Below are positions 8,886 to 18,507 of a stretch of DNA of 64,000 nt, piece after piece; position 1 is the first letter of the stretch; each line of letters begins with the position of its first letter. The stretch spans positions 3,410,001-3,474,000 of the forward strand of contig NZ_CP131935.1 in the NCBI RefSeq assembly GCF_030704305.1, written 5' to 3'. Under the pieces are notes generated by a model that made no database searches, had not been told where the DNA came from, and saw only the letters and a program-made list of their open reading frames with translations. The DNA comes from Massilia sp. R2A-15. GTDB lineage: Bacteria > Pseudomonadota > Gammaproteobacteria > Burkholderiales > Burkholderiaceae_D. The position numbers and the translations under genes are program-made.

Positions 8886-10550
8886 TCAGTACGAAATCAA
8901 TGCCACAGCGCTCTTCACAGGGAACTGCACCACGCCGCCGGCCACCACCGCGCTGGTGCCCGAATACGCATCGCGCACCGTCTGGCCGTCGTTGAACACG
9001 CCGCGCACCGGAATGCTGGCAGGCTTGTCGGTCGGCAGTCCCAGCGCCACCACGACCTGGTCGCGCACGCCGTCCTTGTCGTAAGTGCGCTTGAACACGT
9101 AGGGCGCGGACTGGATCATCTGGTGCACGCCCGCGCCCACCGCGATGTGCGCCTGCCTGAACATGCCCAGCTTCGCCCAGTGCGCGCGCACTTCGCCGAT
9201 GCGCCAGGCGCCGCGCTGCGCGTTCTTCGCCAGCTCGTCCCAGTTCATGAAGCTGCGCAGGTTGGCGTCGCCCTCGGCGCCGTCGGCCTTCAGCACGCGC
9301 GCGGTCTCGTCGCCGTAATAGATCTGCGCCGCGCCCGGCGCCAGCAGCAGACGGTTGGCGGTGTCGAACGGCCGCGTGCGCAGCGCGTCAAACGGCATCG
9401 AGTCGTCGTGCGAACTCATATAGTTCAACACCGAACGGCCGCTCAACGGGCCGTTCAGCGCTTGCGAGTAGCTGCTGAACATCGTCTCGATGTCCTTCTG
9501 CGCATCGGCCTTCGCGCTGAAGTTGATCAGGCTGTCGAAGCCGTTGGCGAAGTAGTCGACATTGACGCCGCCGCCCAGGTCGAACCGGTGTCCGTGCGCG
9601 ATCGAATAGTTATAGACCTCGGCGGTCATGTAGAACTTGTCGTCGCCCAGCCGCTTGGCCGGATTGGCGCGCTTCCAGTCCTCGTAGGCGGCGCTCGCAA
9701 CCTTCTTGAGCTCCTTCCATACACCGGGTTCGACGTGCTTGACGGTGTCGGCGCGGAAGCCGTCGAAGCCGTACTTGCGCACCCAGTCCGCATGCCATTT
9801 CATCAGGTAGTAGCGCGGCGCGCGCGGGTAGCCGGTGCGCCTGAAGAAGGCGTCGAGCTCCTTTACTTCACGCTCGTAGCGCCCTTCCGCTTTCCACTTC
9901 GCCACCAGCGCCGGCGGCAGCTTCACGGCCGCGTTGCCGCCGGTGCGGAAGTCCGGCAGGTTGGTCACCAGCGTGCAGTCGATCGTCGTCGCCACGTCCT
10001 TGTATGTGCAGTTCGGTCCCGTGCGCACCCATTCCTGCGGCCACACCGGGTCTTCCTTCGTCACCGGCCCGGTATGGTTCATCACCACATCGAGCAGCAC
10101 GCGGATGCCGTTTGCGTGCGCCGTGTCCACCAGTTCGCGCACGTCCGCCTCGGTACCCAGGTTGGCGTCGACCGCCGTGAAGTCGCGCGCCCAGTAGCCG
10201 TGGAAGCCGTACGACTTGCCCGTGCCTTCGTCGGTGCTGCCGTGGATCTGCTCGACCGGCGGCGTGATCCAGATCGCATCGACGCCCAGGTCCCTGAAAT
10301 AGCCTTCCCTGATCTTCGCCGTCACGCCGGCGATGTCGCCGCCCATGAAGCCGCGCAGCGGCGCCGCATCGTCCTTGCGCCCGTAGGCGTGGTCGTTGGC
10401 AGGGTTGCCGTTGTTGAAGCGGTCCGTCAGCAGAAAATAGACCGTGGCGTTATCCCATGAGAAGGGCTGCTTGCGTAGCGCCTGCGCCGCGGCCGGGTTG
10501 ACGATGGCGCCGGCAAGCGCGAGGGATAAGGCCAGAGTGGTCAATTTCAT
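8886..10550 (-). CDS. Secreted/periplasmic alpha-amylase, GH13 (MalS-like)
   Basis: This 554-residue enzyme has a signal peptide (MKLTTLALSLALAGAIVNPAAAQA). The barrel shows VYFLLTDRFNNGNPAND, region I LLDVVMNHTG, region II GFRADTVKHV with nucleophile Asp268, region III MTAEVYN with acid/base Glu311, and region IV MSSHDDS with Asp382. The FRADTVKHV and ITPPVEQIHG blocks resemble E. coli periplasmic MalS. It should hydrolyse alpha-1,4 bonds of maltodextrins before import. It is the last gene of a minus-strand set: sugar transporter, phosphoglucomutase, then this gene 16 bp downstream. An AGGA at about 10 bases precedes the ATG. Exact product size specificity cannot be read from sequence. Confidence 0.93.
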   Translation of the reverse strand: MKLTTLALSLALAGAIVNPAAAQALRKQPFSWDNATVYFLLTDRFNNGNPANDHAYGRKDDAAPLRGFMGGDIAGVTAKIREGYFRDLGVDAIWITPPVEQIHGSTDEGTGKSYGFHGYWARDFTAVDANLGTEADVRELVDTAHANGIRVLLDVVMNHTGPVTKEDPVWPQEWVRTGPNCTYKDVATTIDCTLVTNLPDFRTGGNAAVKLPPALVAKWKAEGRYEREVKELDAFFRRTGYPRAPRYYLMKWHADWVRKYGFDGFRADTVKHVEPGVWKELKKVASAAYEDWKRANPAKRLGDDKFYMTAEVYNYSIAHGHRFDLGGGVNVDYFANGFDSLINFSAKADAQKDIETMFSSYSQALNGPLSGRSVLNYMSSHDDSMPFDALRTRPFDTANRLLLAPGAAQIYYGDETARVLKADGAEGDANLRSFMNWDELAKNAQRGAWRIGEVRAHWAKLGMFRQAHIAVGAGVHQMIQSAPYVFKRTYDKDGVRDQVVVALGLPTDKPASIPVRGVFNDGQTVRDAYSGTSAVVAGGVVQFPVKSAVALISY

Positions 10551-10566
10551 GCGTTGCGGTCCTGTC

Positions 10567-12257
<1,691 letters not shown>

Positions 12258-12281
12258 CAGCTGGCAAAAGCGTGGCGCGAA

Positions 12282-13613
12282 TCACTTCGCCGCTGCGGCC
12301 TTGTCGGTCACGAACAGCGTCAGGATGCCGGCCAGCGCCATGCACGCGCCGCCCAGGATCAGGGTGTTGATCGTGTGGCCGGCGAACAGGTGGGTGGTGA
12401 TCCAGCCCAGCAGCACGCTGCTGATGATCTGCGGGACCACGATGCAGATGTTAAACAGGCCCATGAAGTAGCCCATGCGGCTGGCCGGCAGCGAGCCGGC
12501 GAGGATCGCGTACGGCATGGTCAGGATGCTGGCCCATGCGATGCCGACGCCGATCATCGGCACGATCAGCATCTGCTTGTCGTGGATCAGGAAGATGCTG
12601 GCCAGGCTGGCGCCGCCGATCAGCAGGCAGACCGTGTGCACCAGCTTGCGGCTGGTGGCGCGCGCGAAGATCGGCAGGATGAATGCGGCCAGCGCGGAGA
12701 CGCCGTTGTATACGCCGAACATGATGCCGACCCAGTTGCCGGCGCTCTGGTACGTGGCCGATTGCGCGTCGGTGGTGCCGTACACGTGGTCGGCGATCGC
12801 GGTGCCGGTGTAGATCCACATCGCGAACAGCGCAATCCAGGTGAAGAACTGCACCAGGGCCAGCTGCACCATCGTCTTGGGCATCTGGCCGAAGCCGCCG
12901 AAAATCTCGCGCAACGCGACGCCAATGTTCTTCGAGTGCTTGCGGTTGGCGTCGAACTTCGCCATGTCCGCGGGCGGGGCTTCGGTCGAGGTCAATACCG
13001 TCCACAGCACCGACAGGAAGAACACCAGTCCGCCGGCGTAGAACGAATAGCGCACGGTGTCCGGGATCATGCCGTTGACCGGCACGTTGCTGACGCCGAA
13101 GTAGTCGGAGAAAATCGTCGGCAGCAGCGAGGCGATCACCGCGCCGCAGCCGATGAAGAAGGTCTGCATCGCGTAGCCGGCGGTCTGCTGGCTAGCATCG
13201 AGCTTGTCGCCGACGAAGGCGCGGAAAGGCTCCATCGACACGTTGATCGCCGCGTCCATCATCCACAGCACCGCGGCGGCCATCCACAGGCTGGCGGAAT
13301 TGGGCATCAAAAAGAGCGCGATCGCGGCGAACACGGCGCCGGCAAAGAAGAACGGGCGGCGGCGCCCCCACTTGGGATGCCAGGTATTGTCGCTCAGGTA
13401 GCCGATGATCGGCTGGACCAGCAGGCCGGTGACCGGCGCGGCGAGCCACAACAGCGGCAGGTCGTCGGGCGACGCGCCGAGGGTGGAGAAGATGCGGCTG
13501 GTGTTCGCGTTTTGCAGCGCGAAGCCGAACTGGATGCCGAAGAAGCCGAAGCTCATGTTCCACAGCTGCCAGAACGTCAGGCGGGGTTTTAATGAAGCCG
13601 TTTGCATTTCCAT
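12282..13613 (-). CDS. MFS sugar transporter, GPH/SUC type (probable maltose/maltodextrin importer)
   Basis: The start is ATG 13613 (MEMQTASLKPRLTFWQLWNM), chosen for its GGAGA ribosome site; the frame stays open further upstream but without membrane-protein character. The 443-residue protein has twelve hydrophobic helices, GYLSDNTWHPKWGRRRPFF after helix 2 (the cytoplasmic MFS loop as found in sucrose/maltose carriers), and GYFMGLFNICIVVPQI late in the protein. These features match the SUC/GPH-like MFS carriers found in maltodextrin loci of Xanthomonas and Caulobacter. It likely imports maltose or short maltodextrins across the inner membrane with protons. It heads the minus-strand set with pgm and the MalS-like amylase, and diverges from a second, related carrier. 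Confidence 0.88.
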   Translation of the reverse strand: MEMQTASLKPRLTFWQLWNMSFGFFGIQFGFALQNANTSRIFSTLGASPDDLPLLWLAAPVTGLLVQPIIGYLSDNTWHPKWGRRRPFFFAGAVFAAIALFLMPNSASLWMAAAVLWMMDAAINVSMEPFRAFVGDKLDASQQTAGYAMQTFFIGCGAVIASLLPTIFSDYFGVSNVPVNGMIPDTVRYSFYAGGLVFFLSVLWTVLTSTEAPPADMAKFDANRKHSKNIGVALREIFGGFGQMPKTMVQLALVQFFTWIALFAMWIYTGTAIADHVYGTTDAQSATYQSAGNWVGIMFGVYNGVSALAAFILPIFARATSRKLVHTVCLLIGGASLASIFLIHDKQMLIVPMIGVGIAWASILTMPYAILAGSLPASRMGYFMGLFNICIVVPQIISSVLLGWITTHLFAGHTINTLILGGACMALAGILTLFVTDKAAAAK

Positions 13614-13647
13614 TGATGTCTCCGAAGTGTTTCCGACTTCATTATTT

Positions 13648-13662
13648 TGTAGGAAAATAACA
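13648..13662. promoter_or_regulatory. HexR-like palindrome, site 3
   Basis: TGTAGGAAAATAACA matches 11 of 15 HexR consensus positions. It lies 35 bp upstream of the minus-strand transporter ATG and inside a wider inverted repeat TTATTTT-GTAGG-AAAATAA (13644-13662 region). A second copy with the same ATTTTGTAG..AAATAACA pattern lies 89 bp away. Confidence 0.4.
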
Positions 13663-13736
13663 TGGCGTTTTCCGAGTGTCAATCGATTCCTTTCCATAGT
13701 AGAATCGAGGCACAACGCGCCTGCAAAAGGCCATTT

Positions 13737-13751
13737 TGTAGTCAAATAACA
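13737..13751. promoter_or_regulatory. HexR-like palindrome, site 4
   Basis: TGTAGTCAAATAACA matches 12 of 15 HexR consensus positions and sits 16 bp upstream of the plus-strand transporter ATG (13768). Shared flanking bases (ATTTTGTAG, AAATAACA) with site 3 suggest one regulator reads both ends of this divergent promoter region. Confidence 0.42.
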
Positions 13752-13767
13752 GAACAATGGGGACACC

Positions 13768-15045
13768 ATGCTGGACATGCAGAAGCGCCTGAGCCACTCC
13801 TTTAACGCGATCATCAGCCTGCCGTCGACGGCAATGGGCTTCGCGCTGTGCATCCAGATTTCGGCGCTCAGCTGGCTCCTCAGCACAAAGTACCATCTCG
13901 ACATCCACGAGATCGGCATCGTCTGGGCGGCCGGGCCGCTGGCCGGCATCATCGGCCAGGTGCTGATTGGCCTCATTAGCGACAACGCGTGGTTCTGGGG
14001 CGGGCGCCGGCGTCCGTTCATCCTGATCGGCGGCACGCTCGCCGCGCTGATGGTGTTCCTGCTGCCGCGGATCGACCTTGTCGCCAGCCTGCTCGGCATC
14101 GGCAACCTGCTGGTGGTCGCGGTGATCGTCGCGCTGACGCTGGACCTGTCGATCAACATCGGCTTCAACCCCACCCGAGCGCTGATCGCCGACGTCACGC
14201 CGGAAGGCGACGCGCGCACCAAGGGCTTCACCTGGATGCAGACGATCTCCGGCTTCTTCGGCGTGATGGCCTACCTGATCGGCGCCTTCATCGACAACTA
14301 CGCGCTGATCTCGGTGGGCGTGGTCATCGTGTTCGCGTTCTCGGTGGTGCCGATGTTTTTCGTCACCGAGCCGCGCGACCTGGTCGTCAAGGGCGATGCG
14401 GTGGCCGCCACGAAGACCGAATGGGGCCAGCTGTGGCGCATCTACCTTGCGCACGGCTTCTCGTGGATCGGCGTGCAGTCGATGTTCGTGTACATCATCG
14501 CCTTCATCCAGCAGCACATCGTCGATGGGCATAATGCGCCGGATATCGTGGCGCAGCAGTCGGGGCACGTGATTTCGATTTCGTTCGCGGTCATGAACAT
14601 CGTCGGCTTCATCCTGCCGGCGCTGGTGCTGGCGCCGCTGGCAAAGCGCATCGGCCGGGTCCGGACGCAGGCCGGCTGCATCGCCATCATGGCCGCCGCC
14701 TACTTTGCCATCGCGTTCGCGGGCCACTCGACGCACCGCCTGTACGCGCTGATGGCGATCGTCGGCATCGGCTGGAGCGCAGTGGTCAGCCTGCCATTCG
14801 CGATCATGAGCGAAAAGGTCGACAAGAGCCGCATGGGCTTCTTCATGGGGATCTTCAACCTGTCGGTGGTGCTGCCGCAGCTGCTTTCGACCGGCGTCGG
14901 CTACATCCTGAAATCGGCAGAGGATTCGAACGTGCTGTTCATGATTTGCAGCGGCTGCCTGGCCGTGTCGGCGGTATTGTGGTGCATGGTGCGGGAGACC
15001 AAAGAAGTGGCGGTCGAAACACCGGCACTCGCGCCTGCACACTGA
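13768..15045 (+). CDS. MFS sugar transporter, GPH/SUC type (second carrier)
   Basis: This 425-residue protein has twelve predicted helices. GLISDNAWFWGGRRRPFILIGG is the cytoplasmic loop signature after helix 2, and MGFFMGIFNLSVVLPQLLSTGVG mirrors the MGYFMGLFNICIVVPQI stretch of the divergent carrier, so the two are paralogues of one family. GGGGA at 13758-13762 precedes the ATG. Probable role is proton-coupled import of maltose, sucrose or related glucosides. Two different carriers at one locus may split substrates by chain length, but this is not readable from sequence. It is monocistronic as far as seen; a type B repeat follows its stop by 7 bp. Confidence 0.87.
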   Translation: MLDMQKRLSHSFNAIISLPSTAMGFALCIQISALSWLLSTKYHLDIHEIGIVWAAGPLAGIIGQVLIGLISDNAWFWGGRRRPFILIGGTLAALMVFLLPRIDLVASLLGIGNLLVVAVIVALTLDLSINIGFNPTRALIADVTPEGDARTKGFTWMQTISGFFGVMAYLIGAFIDNYALISVGVVIVFAFSVVPMFFVTEPRDLVVKGDAVAATKTEWGQLWRIYLAHGFSWIGVQSMFVYIIAFIQQHIVDGHNAPDIVAQQSGHVISISFAVMNIVGFILPALVLAPLAKRIGRVRTQAGCIAIMAAAYFAIAFAGHSTHRLYALMAIVGIGWSAVVSLPFAIMSEKVDKSRMGFFMGIFNLSVVLPQLLSTGVGYILKSAEDSNVLFMICSGCLAVSAVLWCMVRETKEVAVETPALAPAH

Positions 15046-15051
15046 AAAAAT

Positions 15052-15085
15052 GGGTCAGGTTCGCCGGAGCGACGGGGACGCCGAG
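15052..15085 (+). repeat. Intergenic repeat, type B
   Basis: Begins GGGTCAGGTTCGCCGGAGCG and continues ACGGGGACGCCGAG. The same sequence occurs inverted at 16466-16504 and directly at 41676-41713. It shares its GGTCAGGTCC start with the type A palindromes. Copies here and at 16466 bracket the toxin-antitoxin and glutaredoxin-like genes. Confidence 0.85.
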
Positions 15086-15105
15086 TTCGAATCAGCGGCG
15101 TTTGC

Positions 15106-15600
15106 TTACTCGGGAATTTGATTGATCCCGATAGTAAGCAGGAGCGGCTCTGACGGAGACGGAGCAAAGCCGTGCGTTTTATAGAACTCCGCAGCCCGCT
15201 CGTCTTTAGCATCGACAAAAACCGCAACACCGCCCACCTTCAGCGCCGCTGCCCGCGCCTTTCGAAGCGCGGCAACCAGGAGGATTTTTCCAATTCCCTG
15301 ACCCTGAAGTTCTTTTGCGACGGCCAGTCGAGCCAGGGTGTAACAAGGTACGCTCGGCGGCAGTCGTTTAGCGATCTCGACGGGCAAGGCCTCTTTCGGC
15401 ATCATTCGTCGAATTGCCAAGGTGAAGAAACCTAGAATTGAATCCGGTGTCGCGTCGTCGATCAATACGTATGTCTTGGAAATACCTTTGTTTTGATGCT
15501 GCCTCGCTGTCGTCCTGAGCCAATTATCGAGAATGTCGCTGCCGCTGTTGAAACTTCCGGTCTTGTGCGTCGCCTTCAGTGTCCTCACGCAATGAGCCAT
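15106..15600 (-). CDS. GNAT acetyltransferase toxin (TacT-like)
   Basis: The 164-residue protein matches GNAT toxins that acetylate charged aminoacyl-tRNAs and stop translation. It has FNSGSDILDNWLRTTARQHQ (the F.SG...LD.WL block), KTYVLIDD, the acetyl-CoA loop ARLAVAKELQGQGIGKILL, and the C-terminal AAEFYKTHGF with the conserved catalytic-region Tyr. It lies downstream of a DUF1778-type antitoxin gene, the standard order for TacA-TacT modules. The two reading frames overlap by about 77 bases, much longer than the usual few. Base composition is visibly lower in GC than neighbours, which suggests acquisition. Toxicity is inferred from the family and the pairing. Confidence 0.85.
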   Translation of the reverse strand: MAHCVRTLKATHKTGSFNSGSDILDNWLRTTARQHQNKGISKTYVLIDDATPDSILGFFTLAIRRMMPKEALPVEIAKRLPPSVPCYTLARLAVAKELQGQGIGKILLVAALRKARAAALKVGGVAVFVDAKDERAAEFYKTHGFAPSPSEPLLLTIGINQIPE

Positions 15601-15874
15601 CGTTGACCTTGTTCTTGTATCGCTCGAACGCCTGGCTCAACTTGGCATTTGGTTGCGCCGGACTATCCAGTAAGCCGATCAGCCACTCCGCATCCTCTCG
15701 CGAATACCAGATCGTTTCCTCGCGATCAATAATGGCGCCGGCCTTCTCCAGCGCGGCCTGAATCACAAAATCGTCAAGGGATACTCCGGTAAGGTCGGCG
15801 GCGGCTTGCAGCTTCTCCGCCATCGGATCAGAGACCTGTGCAGTGATTCGAATGTTGTCAGCCATGGAATTCAT
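15524..15874 (-). CDS. DUF1778 antitoxin (TacA-like)
   Basis: The best start is ATG 15874 (MNSMADNIRITAQVSDP), eight bases after AAGGG; in-frame ATGs upstream lack ribosome sites. The 116-residue product has an N-terminal ribbon-helix-helix (NIRITAQVSDPMAEKLQAAADLTGVSLDDFVIQAALEKA) that should bind its own promoter, and a C-terminal toxin-neutralising part (WYSREDAEWLIGLLDSPAQPNAKLSQAFERYK). The typical family ends near ERYK; here about 22 extra residues run on inside the toxin coding region in another frame. It partners the GNAT toxin at 15106-15600. Confidence 0.83.
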   Translation of the reverse strand: MNSMADNIRITAQVSDPMAEKLQAAADLTGVSLDDFVIQAALEKAGAIIDREETIWYSREDAEWLIGLLDSPAQPNAKLSQAFERYKNKVNDGSLREDTEGDAQDRKFQQRQRHSR

Positions 15875-16012
15875 TGCCATCACCCTTCGGTACCAGCGAT
15901 TTGCTATCTGATACATCCTATCAGCACCAATCAGAGTTTGCCGCACCGGAGCCTGATCGCGACCGGAGGAATCTCAAGAGTGCGGAAGATTTTCCGCACC
16001 TTTCATGCTCGA

Positions 16013-16393
16013 TCAGACGCCCTGTTTAGGCCCGACCATCCGCGCAAACTCCCCGCTGTCGATCAGCCGCTGCAAATCATCGGCGCCGCCGACCAGCACA
16101 CCCTTGACGAACACCATCGGAAAGCTCTGCCAGCCGGTCCACATCTTCAGGGCGCTGCGGCGGCGCCATTCGCTCCAGTAGCTGCCGTACTCGAGGTACT
16201 TGTACGGCGCCGAAATCGCATCGAGCGACTTGCGCGCTTTCTTCGGGAACGGGTTCTGCGCCATGCCGACCACCACCACGTCGTTGCTGGCGATTGCGTC
16301 CTGCACCTCGCGGATGATGTCGGAGTGCCGGTCGGAGATGGCCTGGCGAATGGCAGGATGGATATGGGCTTCGTCGAGAATTTGGCGCGTCAT
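16013..16393 (-). CDS. Glutaredoxin-fold protein lacking active-site cysteines
   Basis: Starting at ATG 16393 (MTRQILDEAHIHPAIRQAIS), the 126-residue protein has a helical N-terminus and a glutaredoxin-like core: DVVVVGMAQNPFPKKARKSLDA, then WPMVFVKG-like FPMVFVKGVLVGGADDLQRLIDSGEF, which is the classic TVP/GG glutathione-binding end. In a normal glutaredoxin the first motif would read CPFC or CGFS; here it is NPFP, and no cysteine remains anywhere in the protein. It therefore cannot do thiol exchange or ligate iron-sulphur clusters in the usual way. A binding or structural role is possible. It stands alone between the antitoxin gene and the helicase gene. Confidence 0.75.
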   Translation of the reverse strand: MTRQILDEAHIHPAIRQAISDRHSDIIREVQDAIASNDVVVVGMAQNPFPKKARKSLDAISAPYKYLEYGSYWSEWRRRSALKMWTGWQSFPMVFVKGVLVGGADDLQRLIDSGEFARMVGPKQGV

Positions 16394-16465
16394 GTGGCTT
16401 CCAGCAGTAGTTGTTATACGGCGATTATGCATGCGCGACGACGGACGCGCCAGCGCTCAACTTCG

Positions 16466-16504
16466 CGGACTAGGCGTCCCCGTCGCTCCGGCAGACCTGA
16501 CCCC
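16466..16504 (-). repeat. Intergenic repeat, type B (inverted copy)
   Basis: On the minus strand this reads GGGGTCAGGTCTGCCGGAGC and continues GACGGGGACGCC. It is the inverted counterpart of 15052-15085 and lies just downstream of the helicase terminator. Confidence 0.85.
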
Positions 16505-16510
16505 AACAGC

Positions 16511-16538
16511 AAAAAAGCCACCGTCTCCGGTGGCTTTC
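16511..16538 (-). terminator. Rho-independent terminator of the helicase gene
   Basis: On the minus strand, stem AAAGCCACCG / CGGTGGCTTT with a GAGA loop is followed by TTTTTT. It begins 5 bases past the helicase stop codon. Confidence 0.85.
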
Positions 16539-16542
16539 TCTA

Positions 16543-18357
16543 TCATTCGCCCTTCGGGCCCTTGCGATGTTCTTTCTTCAGCCCCTTGGAGAAGCTGCCC
16601 TTCTCCGCGAACCGGCGGTCGCCCGCCTTCTTCGCAAAGCCGCCGCCGCTCTTGCCAGCCGGCGCTTCGCCGTCGCGCGTGATATTGAGCTGCTGCCCGG
16701 CGACCCACACCTTCTTCAGGTGATCCATCACGTCAGGCGGCATGTCCGACGGCAGGTCCAGCGTGCTGTAGTCGTCGTAGATCTCGATGCGGCCGATGAA
16801 CCTCGATTCGATGCCCGCCTCGTTGGCGATGGCGCCGACGATGTTGCCCGGCTTGACGCCGTGCTGATGCCCCACCTCGATGCGGAAGGTGCCCATGCCC
16901 TCTTCGGCCGGACGGCTGACGCGCTCCTTCTTGAACGCAGGCACATCGCCGCGGTCGAAACGGCCCGGCGCATCCGCGCGCGGCGCGCGTGCCGGACGCT
17001 CTTCCCACGCCGGCGCGGCCTTGGCCGAACGGTCCGGCTTTTCCAGCAGCAGCGGCACATCGCCGCGCGCCAGGCGCGCCAGCGCAGCGGCGATTTCCAC
17101 CGCAGGCACGTTCAGCTCGCGCTCGTATTCCTCGATCAGGTTGCGGAACACATCGTTGCCGCCCGCGGCCAGGGTCTCGGTAATCTGGTCCTTGAACTTC
17201 GCGATGCGCACGTCATTGATGGTTTTGACGGTCGGCAGCGTCAGCGGCGACACCGGCTGGCGCGTGGCGCGCTCGATCGCCTTCAGCAGGCCCTGTTCGC
17301 GCGGGGTGATGAACAGGATCGCCTCGCCGCTGCGGCCCGCGCGGCCGGTGCGGCCGATGCGGTGGGTGTAGCTTTCCGGGTCCGACGGCACGTCGTAGTT
17401 GATCACGTGGCTGATGCGCTCCACGTCCAGCCCGCGCGCGGCGACGTCGGTCGCCACCAGGATGTCGATCTTGCCGTCCTTGAGCTGGGCGATGGTGCGC
17501 TCGCGCTGCGCCTGCTGCATGTCGCCGTTGATGGCGGTCGCCGCGAAGCCGCGCGCCTGCAGCTTGCTGGCCAGTTCCTCGGTGCCCAGCTTGGTGCGGG
17601 CGAAGATGATCATGCCGTCGAACGGCTCGGCCTCGAGGATGCGGGTCAGCGCCTCGAGCTTCTGCATGCCCGACACCATCCAGAACCGCTGGCGGATGTT
17701 ATCGGCGGTGCCGGTCTTGGCCGCCACGGTCACTTCCGCCGGCTCCTTGAGATAGGTCTTGGCGATGCGCTTGATCGCCGACGGCATCGTGGCCGAGAAC
17801 AGCGCGGTCTGGCGCGACTCCGGCGTTTTTTGCAGGATCTGCTCGACGTCGTCGATGAAGCCCATGCGCAGCATTTCGTCCGCCTCGTCCAGCACCAGCG
17901 TCTTGAGCTTGGAGATGTCCAGCGAGCCCTTGTCCAAGTGGTCGATCACGCGCCCTGGCGTGCCGACGATGACGTGCACGCCGCGGCGCAAGGCCGACAG
18001 CTGCGGGCCGTAGCTCTGGCCGCCGTAGATCGGCAGCACGTGGAAGTCCTTGATATGCGCCGCGTAGGTCTGGAACGCCTCGGCGACCTGGATCGCCAGT
18101 TCGCGCGTCGGCGCCAGCACCAGCGCCTGCGGCGAGTGCTGCTTGATGTCGATGCGCGACAGGATCGGCAGCGCGAAGGCGGCGGTCTTGCCGGTTCCGG
18201 TCTGGGCCTGTCCGAGCACGTCGCGATTGGCCAGCAGCAGCGGGATGGTGGCGGCCTGGATCGGCGAAGGCGTTTCGTAGCCGATCTCCTTGATCGCCTT
18301 GATGACGGCGGTGGAGAGACTCAGCTCGGAAAACAACGGAAGGGGGGTGTCGGACAT
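16543..18357 (-). CDS. deaD: DEAD-box ATP-dependent RNA helicase (DeaD/CsdA-like)
   Basis: The ATG at 18357 gives 604 residues; an in-frame GTG at 18369 would add four. All helicase motifs are present: Q motif with GYETPSPIQ, motif I AQTGTGKT, PTRELA, GG and TPGR, motif II DEAD, motif III SAT, then IIFARTK, ATDVAARGLD and HRIGRTGRAG. A C-terminal DbpA-type RNA-binding domain follows (GMGTFRIEVGHQHGVKPGNIVGAIANEAGI, about residues 490-560), and the tail is Lys/Gly-rich. This layout fits DeaD/CsdA, which unwinds structured RNA in ribosome assembly and mRNA decay, often in the cold. A strong terminator follows. Transcription is independent of neighbours, and no cold-box element was identified in the short upstream gap. 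Confidence 0.94.
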   Translation of the reverse strand: MSDTPLPLFSELSLSTAVIKAIKEIGYETPSPIQAATIPLLLANRDVLGQAQTGTGKTAAFALPILSRIDIKQHSPQALVLAPTRELAIQVAEAFQTYAAHIKDFHVLPIYGGQSYGPQLSALRRGVHVIVGTPGRVIDHLDKGSLDISKLKTLVLDEADEMLRMGFIDDVEQILQKTPESRQTALFSATMPSAIKRIAKTYLKEPAEVTVAAKTGTADNIRQRFWMVSGMQKLEALTRILEAEPFDGMIIFARTKLGTEELASKLQARGFAATAINGDMQQAQRERTIAQLKDGKIDILVATDVAARGLDVERISHVINYDVPSDPESYTHRIGRTGRAGRSGEAILFITPREQGLLKAIERATRQPVSPLTLPTVKTINDVRIAKFKDQITETLAAGGNDVFRNLIEEYERELNVPAVEIAAALARLARGDVPLLLEKPDRSAKAAPAWEERPARAPRADAPGRFDRGDVPAFKKERVSRPAEEGMGTFRIEVGHQHGVKPGNIVGAIANEAGIESRFIGRIEIYDDYSTLDLPSDMPPDVMDHLKKVWVAGQQLNITRDGEAPAGKSGGGFAKKAGDRRFAEKGSFSKGLKKEHRKGPKGE

Positions 18358-18436
18358 GGAATTGCTCACTTAATTAACGCGTAAAGCGACAGTTTACTCT
18401 CTTGACGCCCGACACGTACTTATTTCGCCGCGAATG

Positions 18437-18471
18437 AAAAAAGCCCCGCCACTTGAAGTGACGGGGCTTTG
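18437..18471 (-). terminator. Rho-independent terminator of the TonB-dependent receptor gene
   Basis: On the minus strand, the stem AAAGCCCCGTCACTT pairs with AAGTGGCGGGGCTTT and is followed by T residues. It lies 37 bases past the receptor stop codon. A-rich bases on the other side could also let it serve transcription arriving from the left, but nothing reads in that direction here. Confidence 0.85.
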
Positions 18472-18507
18472 CTCGCTTTCGGGCGCCTTACGCGCCGAAG
18501 CGGGAAG

